In this document: positions 27,495 to 36,361 of the stretch, piece by piece
Layout: every line of letters begins with the position of its first letter
Numbering within the stretch: position 1 is the stretch's first letter
Source: JBNJFY01 sp051747265
Lineage (GTDB): Bacteria > Bacteroidota > Rhodothermia > Balneolales > Balneolaceae
Length of the DNA: 64,000 bases
Direction of reading: 5' to 3'
NCBI GenBank assembly: GCA_051747265.1
Contig: JBNJFY010000001.1
Coordinates: 248,001 to 312,000, forward strand
Position numbers and translations under genes: made by a program
Notes under the pieces: generated by a model
Seen by the model: the letters and a program-made list of their open reading frames with translations, nothing else
What the model was told of the DNA's origin: nothing
Database searches by the model: none

Positions 27495-27498
27495 ACAG

Positions 27499-27572
27499 TC
27501 GGGGCGACAGGATTTGAACCTGCGACCTCATCGTCCCGAACGATGCGCGCTACCGGGCTGCGCCACGCCCCG
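27499..27572 (-). tRNA. tRNA-Pro (CGG)
   Basis: A 74-base cloverleaf on the minus strand. The acceptor stem CGGGGCG pairs with CGCCCCG, with discriminator A; the anticodon loop is TTCGGGA, giving CGG; the T-arm contains GGTTCAAATCC. CCA is not encoded. It lies downstream of gap, between that gene's terminator and its own. Confidence 0.97.
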
Positions 27573-27580
27573 ATTTAAAG

Positions 27581-27607
27581 AAGAAAAGCCCGAACAAACG
27601 TCGAGCT
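27581..27607 (-). terminator. Rho-independent terminator of gap
   Basis: Leftward hairpin AGCTCGA (27607-27601) with TCGGGCT (27593-27587), a 7-bp stem including one T-G pair and a 7-base loop, followed by TTTTCTT. It lies 28 bp after the gap stop and just before tRNA-Pro. Confidence 0.78.
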
Positions 27608-27635
27608 TCTCTTCGTAATACGTGTTGTGAATTGA

Positions 27636-28637
27636 TTATCCGATACGGGTAATCAAATCAGCAGTACGAGCCGAATATCCCGCTTCGTTATCATACCAGC
27701 TCACGATCTTGACCAAGTTACCGTCCACTTTGGTCAACCCGCTATCGTAGATACTGGAGTGTGGATTCCCCAGGATGTCGGTAGAAACCAGCTCCTCTTC
27801 GGAGTACTCCAAAATACCCTTCATAGCACCGGACGCTGCTTTCTTGAATGCTTCATTCACCTGAGCCTCGGTTACATCCTGTTTTAGCACCGCTGTCAAG
27901 TCGGTCAAAGAACCGTCGGGTACGGGAACACGCACCGCACCACCATCCAGTTTGCCTTGCATATGGGGCAATACCAAGCCAACCGCTTTGGCAGCACCTG
28001 TGGTGGTGGGTACAATATTGTGTGCGGCCGCCCGAGCACGACGCAGATCCTTGTGGGGTCCATCCACGATCTGCTGATCGCCGGTATAGGCGTGAACCGT
28101 AGTCATAAATCCTTTTTCCAGTCCAAAGGCATCATCCAGCACTTTAATCATCGGGGCCAGACAGTTGGTGGTGCAACTAGCGTTGGAATAAATTTGTGTG
28201 TCGTCGTCAATGACTTCATCATTTACGCCCAACACAACGGTTTTCACACCTTCACTTTTTGCGGGTGCCGAAATAATCACTTTCCGGGCGCCAGCCTCTA
28301 AATGCTTGGCAGCATCTTCTTTCTTACGGAAGATACCCGTCGATTCCACGACAATTTCCGCGCCGCGCTCGTCCCACTTCAAATCAGCGGGATTACGCTC
28401 GGCAGAGATACCGATCTTCGAGCCATTAATTACTAGGTTATCTCCCTCGGCATGTACGTCACCGTCAAACCGGCCATGTACGGAATCATGCTTAAAAAGG
28501 TGAGCAAGTGTTTTAGCGTCGGTCAGATCGTTAATGCCGACAATTTCGATTTCATCTTGGTGATAGGTGTAGATGGATCGGGCGACCAAACGGCCAATAC
28601 GTCCAAATCCGTTAATACCAACTTTGATTTTACCCAT
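27636..28637 (-). CDS. gap: Glyceraldehyde-3-phosphate dehydrogenase, type I
   Basis: A 333-residue NAD-dependent GAPDH catalysing the reversible oxidation of glyceraldehyde 3-phosphate to 1,3-bisphosphoglycerate. NAD-binding GINGFGRIGR at 7-16, nucleophile Cys155 in SNASCTTNC, and the C-terminal WYDNEAGYS block are standard. The length is normal and the start ATG is unambiguous. A TAnnTTTG-type promoter lies about 75 bp upstream and a terminator just downstream, so it is probably transcribed on its own despite following the ankyrin and fmt genes on the same strand. Confidence 0.97.
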   Translation of the reverse strand: MGKIKVGINGFGRIGRLVARSIYTYHQDEIEIVGINDLTDAKTLAHLFKHDSVHGRFDGDVHAEGDNLVINGSKIGISAERNPADLKWDERGAEIVVESTGIFRKKEDAAKHLEAGARKVIISAPAKSEGVKTVVLGVNDEVIDDDTQIYSNASCTTNCLAPMIKVLDDAFGLEKGFMTTVHAYTGDQQIVDGPHKDLRRARAAAHNIVPTTTGAAKAVGLVLPHMQGKLDGGAVRVPVPDGSLTDLTAVLKQDVTEAQVNEAFKKAASGAMKGILEYSEEELVSTDILGNPHSSIYDSGLTKVDGNLVKIVSWYDNEAGYSARTADLITRIG

Positions 28638-28713
28638 GATTCAATTTGAATAAAGCTGAGATTTATGAAATGAGCAGATTCTGAACAGCTCAATTAATGC
28701 CCCTCAGAAGGCG

Positions 28714-28744
28714 CAAATGTACCACCTTACTGAAGGTTTTGCAA
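28714..28744 (-). promoter_or_regulatory. Bacteroidota-type promoter of gap
   Basis: Read leftward, TACATTTG (28721-28714) matches the -7 consensus TAnnTTTG exactly, and a TTG (28744-28742) sits 20 bases upstream as a -33 element. The predicted start of transcription is about 70 bp before the gap ATG. The sequence carrying the TTG (28732-28747) resembles one end of the 131-bp repeat. Confidence 0.6.
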
Positions 28745-28766
28745 GGCTTGTGCCCCAACTACTTAA

Positions 28767-29450
28767 TTATTCATCATCCTCTTCCAGATCCATGTCCTCA
28801 GGGATCTCTTCTTCCTGTAATAAATCCTCCATATCAGTGGTGGACTCTTCCTCTTCTTCATCAAGATCTTCATCCACAACTTTGGCGCGTTGTTGGGCTC
28901 CGGCACGTCGCAACATCGCTGAAATCTCCGATTCCTCATTGTCCACGGCAATATCCAAGGCCGTATTATCATTGCGATCTTTGAGTTTCACATTTGCGCC
29001 CTGATCCAGTAACAAACGTACGACATCACTATTTCCTTCTCGGGCCGCGGCCATCAAGGCGGTAAGCCCCCACCGCTGCTGGGCATCAATATCGGCACCT
29101 TTTTTCAGTAGAAGCTGTACCGCTTCCTTATTGCCCTCACGAGCCGCGATAATCAACGCCGTATCTCCCGGTTCCGCTCCATGCTCCATCAGGTATTGGA
29201 TCATCGGCATATTATCGTTTTCGATCGCTCGATTCAGAGCGGTACCGCCCATTTTATTTTGCTGATTGGGATCCACGTTGGATTCCAGCAACAGTTTAAC
29301 CGCATTCATCTGGTCTTCTTGGGCGGCATAAATTAAAGCGCTATTGCCACTGCTGTTGGTCTCGTTCAAGTCAATGCCTTCTCTGATGAGTTTGCGTAAC
29401 GTTTTAACATCACCTTGACGAGCCGCTTCGTGTAGTTCTGATTGCGACAT
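28767..29450 (-). CDS. Ankyrin repeat protein
   Basis: A 227-residue protein of about six ankyrin repeats (residues 5-175; units such as GNSALIYAAQEDQMNAVKLL and GLTALMAAAREGNSDVVRLL) followed by an extremely acidic tail of about 40 residues (EDLDEEEEES and similar). There is no signal peptide, so it is cytosolic and probably a protein-interaction module. Partner unknown. It follows fmt by 106 bp on the same strand and precedes gap. The acidic tail would suit a salt-adapted cytoplasm, but that is speculative. Confidence 0.92.
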   Translation of the reverse strand: MSQSELHEAARQGDVKTLRKLIREGIDLNETNSSGNSALIYAAQEDQMNAVKLLLESNVDPNQQNKMGGTALNRAIENDNMPMIQYLMEHGAEPGDTALIIAAREGNKEAVQLLLKKGADIDAQQRWGLTALMAAAREGNSDVVRLLLDQGANVKLKDRNDNTALDIAVDNEESEISAMLRRAGAQQRAKVVDEDLDEEEEESTTDMEDLLQEEEIPEDMDLEEDDE

Positions 29451-29556
29451 ATTTCCCTCGCGATATAATATTTAGTGGGATAATTCCGAGCCGAACAGTT
29501 ACACGTATCGGCCACACTCAAGTGTACTCAATATAACTTAAAAGCGAAGGATTAAA

Positions 29557-30489
29557 TCAAGCGTCGGATGTAGGATCATCTATGATTATAGGGTCATGAA
29601 ATCCATTGACAAAATCCAGCCCCTTCATTCGTTTCCGACCAGCCAGCTGCACTTCCTCCAAAATCACCGTACCGGTAGCACATCCCACCACCAACTGATT
29701 ATCAATGACTTGGACTTCGCCGGGATGCATATCGCGATCGGGCCCTAGCCGCGAGCGATAGATATTAAATCGCTTTCCATTTACGGTGGTCCAAGCCGTT
29801 GGGAACGGGCTTAAACCGCGAATTTTATTGTGCACCTGCTCAGCCGGCAAGTCAAATGACAATCGAGCATCATCAGCAAACAGCTTGGGAGCCGGTGTGG
29901 CTTGGTCGTCATCCTGGGGTACCGCGGTAAAAGAATTCTGCGCGATTTGCTGGACACAATCAACGAGTAACTCCGCCCCCATGGACTTCAATCGCTGGTA
30001 GACATCGCCGGTAGTTTCATTGGCGCCAATTTCAGTAGATCGTTGGTCAATAATTTTGCCGGTATCGATGCCCGAATCCAAGAAAAAAACCGAGCACCCG
30101 GTTTCTTTTTCGCCATTGATTACCGCCCAGTGAATGGGAGCCGCCCCCCGATATTTGGGCAACAGCGAAGCATGTAAATTCACAGAGCCCCGAGTAGGAA
30201 TATCCAATATGCGATTGGGAAGAATGCGAAAAGCCACAACTACCAACAAATCGGGGCGCAATGCTTTTAACGACTCATAAAAATCCTCATCCTTGGGCGA
30301 TTTGATCTCCAGCACAGGTAGATCTAACTGTTGCGCTTTCTTCTTAACAGCGGTGGGGATCAACTTGCTACCTCGGCCCCGGCGTTTATCCACATTGGTA
30401 ACCACAGACACAATTTCATGCTCGGTCTGGGCCAATGCCTCTAAGCTGGGAACGGCAAATTCGGGCGTTCCCATGAATACGATGCGCAT
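29557..30489 (-). CDS. fmt: Methionyl-tRNA formyltransferase
   Basis: A 310-residue enzyme that formylates initiator Met-tRNA with 10-formyl-THF. The N-terminal IVFMGTPEFAVPSLEAL, the catalytic block VNLHASLLPKYRGAAPIHWA and LDSGIDTGKI are diagnostic; the C-terminal OB-like domain covers about 205-305. The order def-fmt on one strand with 46 bp between is a common arrangement, coupling formylation and deformylation of nascent proteins. Confidence 0.97.
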   Translation of the reverse strand: MRIVFMGTPEFAVPSLEALAQTEHEIVSVVTNVDKRRGRGSKLIPTAVKKKAQQLDLPVLEIKSPKDEDFYESLKALRPDLLVVVAFRILPNRILDIPTRGSVNLHASLLPKYRGAAPIHWAVINGEKETGCSVFFLDSGIDTGKIIDQRSTEIGANETTGDVYQRLKSMGAELLVDCVQQIAQNSFTAVPQDDDQATPAPKLFADDARLSFDLPAEQVHNKIRGLSPFPTAWTTVNGKRFNIYRSRLGPDRDMHPGEVQVIDNQLVVGCATGTVILEEVQLAGRKRMKGLDFVNGFHDPIIIDDPTSDA

Positions 30490-30535
30490 AACTGAGTCGG
30501 ATGTTTAGGAATGAAAAAAGTCAGGCGTAATCAGT

Positions 30536-31102
30536 TTATACCAATTCTTTGGATACCAATGGATAATCACAATCCATCTTCCCCTCGCGAATGCTATTTA
30601 ATTTACTCTTTAACATTCGACGTTTAAACGAACTGAGGTAATCGATAAATAGCACGCCATCCAAGTGATCGCGCTCGTGCTGGATAACCCGAGACAGCCA
30701 TCCTTTGGCCTCCAGGGTTGTCTCCTTAAAATCACGATCTAAATACTTGACCGTAATGCGATCCGGTCGTTTGACCTTCCCATTAACCTCAGGAATACTC
30801 AAACACCCTTCCTCCATCTCCACTTTTTGATCATCCGTATCCACAATCTCAGGATTGATCATAGCGATGGGACCTCGGGGTTGTTCATCCGAATCCTCCG
30901 GAATCATGGGATCCGCGTCCAACACAAACAGGCGAATTTTACGACCGATTTGCGGGGCAGCCAAGCCTACGCCGTTGGAATTATACATGGTGTCGAACAT
31001 ATCGTCGATCAGTGTCTGCAATTCATCGCTGTTCTCCTCAATCGGAGTGGCCTTTTCTCGAAGAACCTGATCATCAATGGTATGAATGGGCAATATCGCC
31101 AT
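30536..31102 (-). CDS. def: Peptide deformylase
   Basis: A 188-residue metalloenzyme removing the N-formyl group from nascent polypeptides. All three motifs are visible: GVGLAAPQIG, EGCLSIPEV with the metal-binding Cys, and QHERDHLDG with the two metal His and catalytic Glu. It sits between ruvX (67 bp upstream) and fmt (46 bp downstream) in a leftward housekeeping run. Confidence 0.97.
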   Translation of the reverse strand: MAILPIHTIDDQVLREKATPIEENSDELQTLIDDMFDTMYNSNGVGLAAPQIGRKIRLFVLDADPMIPEDSDEQPRGPIAMINPEIVDTDDQKVEMEEGCLSIPEVNGKVKRPDRITVKYLDRDFKETTLEAKGWLSRVIQHERDHLDGVLFIDYLSSFKRRMLKSKLNSIREGKMDCDYPLVSKELV

Positions 31103-31169
31103 AGAAAAATTTTAAAACTGTAAAGTAGATTCGAATTGCGGTAAAGATATCAGAATAAAAACAAAATAT

Positions 31170-31607
31170 TTAGATCGAATCTTCGGTTTCCAGATAATAC
31201 TGCAAGATAACGGCAGCCGCTGCCTGATCGATGCGTTCTTTTTGCTCACGCTGTTTTTTGGGGACTCCAGCCTCAATCAAATAGTTTCGGGCTTTTTGCG
31301 AGGTATAACGTTCATCAACCTTGGCAATGGGTATATCCGGATGCAACTTTTTGAGTCTATTGATAAATGCTTGCACCATCTCCGTGGACTTTCCTTCATC
31401 GCCATTAGGAAGCAATGGCCATCCCACCACAAATAAACTGACCTTACCATCGGCGACTTGATCGGCAATAGCATCCCAGATGGTTTCTTGCGAATAGGTA
31501 CCAATCGGATTGGCCCCAATCCGTAACAGATCTGTTCGGGCCAACCCAATTCGTTTTCGTCCTACATCAATGCCTATATATCGTGTGTGTTGTTTGGGCT
31601 CCGGCAT
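31170..31607 (-). CDS. ruvX: Putative pre-16S rRNA nuclease / Holliday junction resolvase YqgF
   Basis: A 145-residue RNase H-fold protein of the YqgF/RuvX family. The N-terminal YIGIDVGRKRIGLA carries the first catalytic Asp; VVGWPLLPNG, KVDERYTSQKA and ERIDQAAAAVILQ carry the remaining acidic and Q-A-A positions. The family processes the 5' end of 16S rRNA and was named for a proposed resolvase role. It begins 13 bp after the HU gene, so the two are probably cotranscribed. Confidence 0.94.
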   Translation of the reverse strand: MPEPKQHTRYIGIDVGRKRIGLARTDLLRIGANPIGTYSQETIWDAIADQVADGKVSLFVVGWPLLPNGDEGKSTEMVQAFINRLKKLHPDIPIAKVDERYTSQKARNYLIEAGVPKKQREQKERIDQAAAAVILQYYLETEDSI

Positions 31608-31620
31608 TGATCGTTACTAA

Positions 31621-31953
31621 TTAATTATCAGTTTCAGCCTCTTCGACCTCTTCCAACGGTTGACGCAAAAACTCTTTGAGGTATTTGCTTGGCTTAAAGT
31701 GTGTTTTACGATGCTTGGGCACGTAAATCACTTCGTTGGTCTTGGGATTGCGCGCTTTAGGTTTAGCCTTGGTTTCTTTGACTTCAAATACGCCAAAATC
31801 TCGAATCTCGATGCGACAAGTGGGATCGGCTTCCATCATGGTGTCTCGAATAGAGGTAATAACCGACTCCACCCAGGGCTCGGCTCTGACCATTGGCTGA
31901 TCCATTTTCTCAGATACTTTGCGTACGATATCACGTTTTGTGTACGTAATCAT
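31621..31953 (-). CDS. HU/IHF family DNA-binding protein
   Basis: A 110-residue nucleoid protein of the HU/IHF type: TKRDIVRKVSEKM at the N-terminus, the central IEIRDFGVFEVKE and the DNA-binding arm KARNPKTNEVIYVPKHRKTHFKPSK. It has an acidic extension (EEVEEAETDN) after the usual end. It bends and compacts DNA. It precedes ruvX closely on the same strand and follows the rel/spoT gene after 197 bp. Confidence 0.95.
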   Translation of the reverse strand: MITYTKRDIVRKVSEKMDQPMVRAEPWVESVITSIRDTMMEADPTCRIEIRDFGVFEVKETKAKPKARNPKTNEVIYVPKHRKTHFKPSKYLKEFLRQPLEEVEEAETDN

Positions 31954-32149
31954 AGATACTCTTTGCGATAAATTTATAGGTTAAATCGTGTGAAACGCTC
32001 TCTTGGCAATTCCCTGCGAGAGGCGGGCAGTTACAACTATACGGCAGTCGATTTATTTTGCCCGATGGTATTGATTTTGTAGAGGATACAAATTTTATGG
32101 GGAAGGAATTCCCAAGAGATGTAAAAATTTCTTGATTACTCGCCTGATC

Positions 32150-34411
32150 TTATTCGTATCGCATGGCCATCTTCACGCCCTCTACTTTACGAATACGCTT
32201 GATAATCTTATCCAGATGCTCAAGGTCGGATACGAAAATAGTAAGAATCCCTTCAAACATCCCACTATCGCTGCTCACATTTATGCTTTTCATATTGGTA
32301 TCCAGCGATTTGGAGATAACGTCGGTTAAATCATTAATCAGGCCAACGCGATCCTCGCCGACCACCTTAACGGCTCCCAAGAATTTGTTTTCAATATTTT
32401 GCGCCCATTTGACATCCACAATGCGATCCCCGTCGGTTTTAATCAGGTGCTTCACATTATTACAGTTGGATCGATGGATTTTAATGTCCCCGGCTCGGCT
32501 GATAAAACCAATCACATCATCTCCGGGAATGGGATTACAGCACTTGGCATAACTGTATTTGACGTTGGTTAATTCACCATTAATAATCAGCGACTGATCC
32601 GTACCCAGCGTTCGGGCCGCATCTATATAGTCTTCTTGTATTTTATCATGAGTCAATGGTTTGACATCGACCTTGGAATCCTCTTTTCCGGTTTCAATGC
32701 GTCCCTTGCTCACATATTGCTTGACCGCTTGATAGAGGGCTTCCACTTCGAATACACCCGAACCTATTTCATAAAATAACTTCTGGGTGGAATCGTATTC
32801 CAGCTTATGAGCCACTTTCATAAGATCTTGATCGGAGATCTCCACATTTCCGCGTTTGGCTCGCTTCTCCCACAGTTCGCGCCCTTCTTGGGCAACCTTG
32901 CGTTCTTTTTGCTTGATAAACTGCCGGATCCGAGATTTGGCCTTGTGGGTGACCACATCATTGATCCAATCCGGATTCAGATTGATCTTATTCCCGGTGA
33001 TGATTTCCACCTGATCGCCAATATTCAACTTCTGGCGCAGCGGTACCATCTTTCCATTCACTTTGGACGCAATAGCTCGTTCGCCAATCTCCGAGTGAAT
33101 ATCAAACGCGAAATCAATGGGAGTGGCTCCTTTGGGCAAGGTGCGCAGCTCACCATCCGGCGTAAACACATAGATCTCATCCTGATAGAGATTGAGCTGA
33201 AAATCTTTAACAAACTCCGTAGCGGCATCCGGGCGAGGATTCTCCAACACATCCCGCACCCAATGCACAAACTTATCCAGGGTTTCGGAACCGCCGGAGC
33301 CCTCCTTGTACTTCCAATGCGCGGCCAGCCCTTTCTCCGCAATCTCATCCATTTTTCGGGTACGGATCTGCACCTCTACCTTTCGGCCTTTCTTGGTAAT
33401 CACCGTGGTGTGCAACGACTGATAGCCATTGGCTTTGGGTACGGAAATAAAGTCTCTGAAACGTTTGGGAATGGGCGTATACCAATCGGTGATCACCGAA
33501 TAGACGCGCCAGCAATCTTCTTTGGTGTGGGGATCCTCAAGTATAACCCGAATAGCAAACAGGTCGTAAATTTCTTCAAACGGTTTCTGCTGCCGCTGCA
33601 TCTTCCGGAATATGGAATAGATATGCTTAGGCCGACCCTTAATCTCAAAGCGGAAGCCCTGCGAGTCTAACTCCTCCATAATGGGCTGCATAAACTCTTC
33701 TATAAACTGCTCGCGATCTTCTTTTTTCTCGCGCAGTTTACGAGCGATAAATTTGTAGGAGGTGGGGTCGATCGCTTTGAAGCACAAATCCTCCAGCTCA
33801 CTCTTGATCCGGAACAGGCCAAACCGGTGAGCCAATGGCGCGTACAGCTCCATAGTTTCATTGGCAATCTTTAACTGCTTTTCCCGCGGCAAGTGCTGCA
33901 GGGTGCGCATATTGTGCAACCGATCGGCAAATTTGATCAATACCACACGAATATCTTCCGCCATGGAGAGCAGAAGTTTCATAAACGTTTCGGCCTGCTT
34001 GGCTTCGCGCGATTTAAAAATGCCCGATATTTTGGTCACCCCATCAATTAAATGCCGTACCACCGGACCGAACTCTTCATCAATATCATCCAGGGTGACA
34101 TCGGTATCTTCCACCGTATCGTGCAGCAGAGCGGCTACCACCGATACGTCGTCGATATTGATTTCCGAAGCCACAATTTCGGCTACCGCTACCGGGTGCA
34201 AATAGAACGGTTCCCCGGACGCCCGCATGATATCCTTATGGGAGACATAACACAGTTTAAAGGCCTTGGAGACCATTTCTTCGTCCACGGAATCCAGGTT
34301 ATCCCGGCACACCTCTAGCAGGTTGTCCAACTCCAACTGTTGGGGAGCTTCCAACTCGAAACCAGTCAGATCGTAATTTGTTTCACTATGTGAGGATTCA
34401 ACCTGAGCCAT
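32150..34411 (-). CDS. Bifunctional (p)ppGpp synthetase/hydrolase, RelA/SpoT type
   Basis: A 753-residue long Rel protein controlling the stringent response. Order: HD hydrolase domain (about 55-200, with LLHDTVEDTD), synthetase domain (about 245-360, with RFRDFISVPKANGYQSLHT), TGS domain (about 405-465, with VFTPDGELRTLPKGATPIDFAF), helical and zinc-finger region (KCCNPIPGD) and C-terminal ACT domain (about 675-750). The intact HD motif and the RFRD variant of the RxKD synthetase motif indicate both activities. It is the first gene of the leftward housekeeping run and has its own ATG with no clear ribosome site. Confidence 0.95.
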   Translation of the reverse strand: MAQVESSHSETNYDLTGFELEAPQQLELDNLLEVCRDNLDSVDEEMVSKAFKLCYVSHKDIMRASGEPFYLHPVAVAEIVASEINIDDVSVVAALLHDTVEDTDVTLDDIDEEFGPVVRHLIDGVTKISGIFKSREAKQAETFMKLLLSMAEDIRVVLIKFADRLHNMRTLQHLPREKQLKIANETMELYAPLAHRFGLFRIKSELEDLCFKAIDPTSYKFIARKLREKKEDREQFIEEFMQPIMEELDSQGFRFEIKGRPKHIYSIFRKMQRQQKPFEEIYDLFAIRVILEDPHTKEDCWRVYSVITDWYTPIPKRFRDFISVPKANGYQSLHTTVITKKGRKVEVQIRTRKMDEIAEKGLAAHWKYKEGSGGSETLDKFVHWVRDVLENPRPDAATEFVKDFQLNLYQDEIYVFTPDGELRTLPKGATPIDFAFDIHSEIGERAIASKVNGKMVPLRQKLNIGDQVEIITGNKINLNPDWINDVVTHKAKSRIRQFIKQKERKVAQEGRELWEKRAKRGNVEISDQDLMKVAHKLEYDSTQKLFYEIGSGVFEVEALYQAVKQYVSKGRIETGKEDSKVDVKPLTHDKIQEDYIDAARTLGTDQSLIINGELTNVKYSYAKCCNPIPGDDVIGFISRAGDIKIHRSNCNNVKHLIKTDGDRIVDVKWAQNIENKFLGAVKVVGEDRVGLINDLTDVISKSLDTNMKSINVSSDSGMFEGILTIFVSDLEHLDKIIKRIRKVEGVKMAMRYE

Positions 34412-34584
34412 ATATTTTTATTAACCGTGTCGTGGCTGGAACCAATCCAGCAAATATTAACGCTTGTATTCAGGATTTATTCAACAGGCTTAGTTACCAA
34501 TCAATATATCAGTAAACATAACCTTAGACACTTGATATACGTTCAAACACTGTGCCTAAACAAAAGTAAGTGGAATATTACTTA

Positions 34585-34626
34585 GATAAAACAAAAGCAG
34601 CGATTGATGAGCATCAATCGCTGCTT
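34585..34626 (-). terminator. Rho-independent terminator after the OM barrel gene
   Basis: A perfect 15-bp inverted repeat AAGCAGCGATTGATG / CATCAATCGCTGCTT (34595-34609 and 34612-34626) with a minimal loop; read leftward it is followed by TTGTTTTATC. It lies 25 bp past the stop of the 34.7-kb barrel gene. Confidence 0.88.
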
Positions 34627-34650
34627 ATTTAAGAACATATAATATAAAAC

Positions 34651-35283
34651 TTAGAACTGAAGCAGGATACCAAAAATGACTCGACTCTGCTGCCCCTGCA
34701 GACCTTTTACAAATTCCTTATCCGCGGATGCCAAATCAGAGGGTTCAAAAGCATTTTTAAATCTGTATTCGACAAACGGTTTAATTACCGGAATAGCGTT
34801 GGTGGAAACCCCTGCCGTTCCCGTCCAGTAGAAACTGGTATCTTCAATGTCATCGGGCAGTGTTCCAGTATTGGTGGTGTTATCCGCCGTAGCCAAGGCC
34901 GCCTGATAATTTTCGGAACCGATACCTATTCCCGCATAGGGGCTGGCAATGAAATTTAGTTGGGCAATCAGTTGTGCCCCGAAGTCATAATTGGTGATGT
35001 CTTTGGTGTATGAGAAGTTTTGAACCCCCGATTGGTTGACTTCCAGGGTATTTTCATCACTAAAGTAACTAGCGTGAGCGCGAAGTCGCAGATCCAGCAA
35101 CGGTAGTGGCAATCCCAACACTTTATCGATTCGTGCTCCGAAACCGGTTTCCGGTTCCCCAGAAGTGACATCAGATTTCATTTCATAGGATGCCCCAATA
35201 GCCCATTGAGCTTGCGCTTTTTGAACCGTGGTCAGAGCGAATACCCCAATCACTAGTACAGACAGAATACTTAGTTTTTTCAT
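34651..35283 (-). CDS. Small outer-membrane beta-barrel protein
   Basis: About 210 residues with a signal peptide (MKKLSILSVLVIGVFALTT, cleavage after AQAQ) and a mature sequence of eight or so short amphipathic strands (LRLRAHASYFS, YDFGAQLIAQLNF, PFVEYRFKNAF), ending in FGILLQF with the aromatic C-terminus of barrel proteins. It resembles OmpW/OmpA-barrel-sized proteins but no precise family is recognised. Two ATGs, 35283 and 35292, are possible; the first gives the classic MKK start. It is monocistronic, with a strong terminator downstream and the CAGTG element at 35397 upstream. Confidence 0.8.
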   Translation of the reverse strand: MKKLSILSVLVIGVFALTTVQKAQAQWAIGASYEMKSDVTSGEPETGFGARIDKVLGLPLPLLDLRLRAHASYFSDENTLEVNQSGVQNFSYTKDITNYDFGAQLIAQLNFIASPYAGIGIGSENYQAALATADNTTNTGTLPDDIEDTSFYWTGTAGVSTNAIPVIKPFVEYRFKNAFEPSDLASADKEFVKGLQGQQSRVIFGILLQF

Positions 35284-35396
35284 CGTATGCATAATTTCGT
35301 AGGTCTTTGTGATGTATCAGTTTACGTTATGTAACACTGAGTAGCGACGATCGATACATAATGTTCCAAGATAGAAGCTATTAAGCAATATTTAAA

Positions 35397-35621
35397 CAGT
35401 GTTTCAGTGCATCAGTGCCAACAGTGCTTTAGTGTGACAGTGCTTCAGAAGGGGCTTGCTGGAGTTTTCTCACGGAGCTGAATATTGATTAATGCCTGTT
35501 TAGCGTTGAATTTACGTCAGCGATACCTTTTAAATTCGAGCATTTATTACGAATTAGCTTAAAATCCTTTGACACACTGAAGCACTGTTGGCACTGATGC
35601 ACTGTCACACTGATCGCTGTT
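35397..35621. repeat. CAGTG octamer inverted-arm element (B3)
   Basis: Left arm 35397-35458 and right arm 35570-35621 are inverted copies built of CAGTGNNN units, around a 111-bp centre that starts with GGCTTGCTGGAG. About 25 bp (starting CAGTGCATCAGTGCCAACAG) match exactly between the two arms, including an odd 9-base unit, although the other copies in the window lack these variants. The arms are therefore kept alike within the copy. It fills the space between the barrel gene and tRNA-Leu; no gene is seen in 35293-35663. Confidence 0.88.
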
Positions 35622-35663
35622 GTGTTTTATTTCTCAGTTCCGTATCCTCTCAGTCTCTCAGAT

Positions 35664-35751
35664 GCCGGCGTGGCGGAATTGGTAGACGCGTTGGACTTAA
35701 AATCCAATTCGGGGCAAACTCCGAGTGCCAGTTCGAGTCTGGCCGCCGGTA
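35664..35751 (+). tRNA. tRNA-Leu (TAA)
   Basis: An 88-base type II tRNA. The acceptor stem GCCGGCG pairs with CGCCGGT (one G-U pair), discriminator A; the anticodon stem TTGGA/TCCAA holds the loop CTTAAAA, giving anticodon TAA; a long variable arm and the T-arm GTTCGAGTC follow. CCA is not encoded. It borders an AT-richer accessory patch on its 3' side. Confidence 0.97.
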
Positions 35752-35873
35752 CGAGATACAAAAGGTTGATTAGGGCTATTTATTTAGTTCCTGATCAGCC
35801 TTTTTTTGTTTACTCACCAGACGAGAAGTCTATCCCGGGGATGCGGAAAGCCTAACCGCCGATACGATATAAA
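35743..35873. other. Possible tRNA-Leu 3'-end duplication (degenerate att-like repeat)
   Basis: The tRNA 3' end CCGCCGGTACGAGATACAA (35743-35761) is echoed at 35856-35873 as CCGCCGATACGATATAAA, differing at three or four positions. It could be a decayed attachment site of an element once integrated at the tRNA. No integrase gene was found. The rest of 35809-36190 holds nothing I can assign. Confidence 0.3.
35762..35808 (+). terminator. Rho-independent terminator of tRNA-Leu
   Basis: AAGGTTGATTAGG (35762-35774) pairs with CCTGATCAGCCTT (35790-35802), two G-U pairs, a 15-base loop, and a T-run to 35807. It starts 10 bp after the tRNA. Confidence 0.85.
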
Positions 35874-36190
35874 CCCCTGCAAATTAAGGACTTATAGAGT
35901 TGCCAGGTTTCTTATTTTAGGCATATTTGCCAGTTTAATTGCCGGTTAAATTTCTGTTCGGGGTAGACTGGGGGTAAAGAAATAACGCGGTACAGAGCAT
36001 ACTTAACCCCTCGAATACAGTGCTCTTAAATATTGATCTCCGTTCATTTCGGCATCTCTAAATAAATTATCGCCGGGTATTAGATTGTTTGGTTACTACA
36101 CAGTTATTTACCTATGGCCGGGGTTGCATTGGGATCCGGAATAACTAGCATCCAACCGTTAACATGGTCGGGAACCGGTTGACCCGATAT

Positions 36191-36361
36191 TTAATAGAAC
36201 TGGCCATCATTGAATGAATAATAACCGGTTTCGTGACCGCCAGAGCCGATGGATAATAGCTCGTTCACGCTGTAGTCGCGGTTTTTCGGTTCGCGGGGTG
36301 GCAATGCTCTGGATGGGTTGACGTAGGAGGATTTCTGGGCACTTATACTTGTAATCGACAT
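36191..36361 (-). CDS. Possible small protein of 56 residues
   Basis: An open frame from ATG at 36361 to TAA at 36191, reading MSITSISAQKSSYVNPSRAL and ending ETGYYSFNDGQFY. Codon use and the Ser/Pro/Tyr-rich composition look protein-like, but there is no clear ribosome site and no family that I recognise. It lies between tRNA-Leu and the AbiE-type pair. It may be a real small gene or the remains of a longer one. Confidence 0.3.
   Translation of the reverse strand: MSITSISAQKSSYVNPSRALPPREPKNRDYSVNELLSIGSGGHETGYYSFNDGQFY

Noticed and set aside
32807..33670. 287-codon frame opposite the rel/spoT gene
   Set aside because: It is antisense to a well-supported gene with all motifs intact and has no recognisable domain.
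35588..35855. Two open frames overlapping tRNA-Leu
   Set aside because: Their translations are mostly the tRNA and the repeat arm read as protein.
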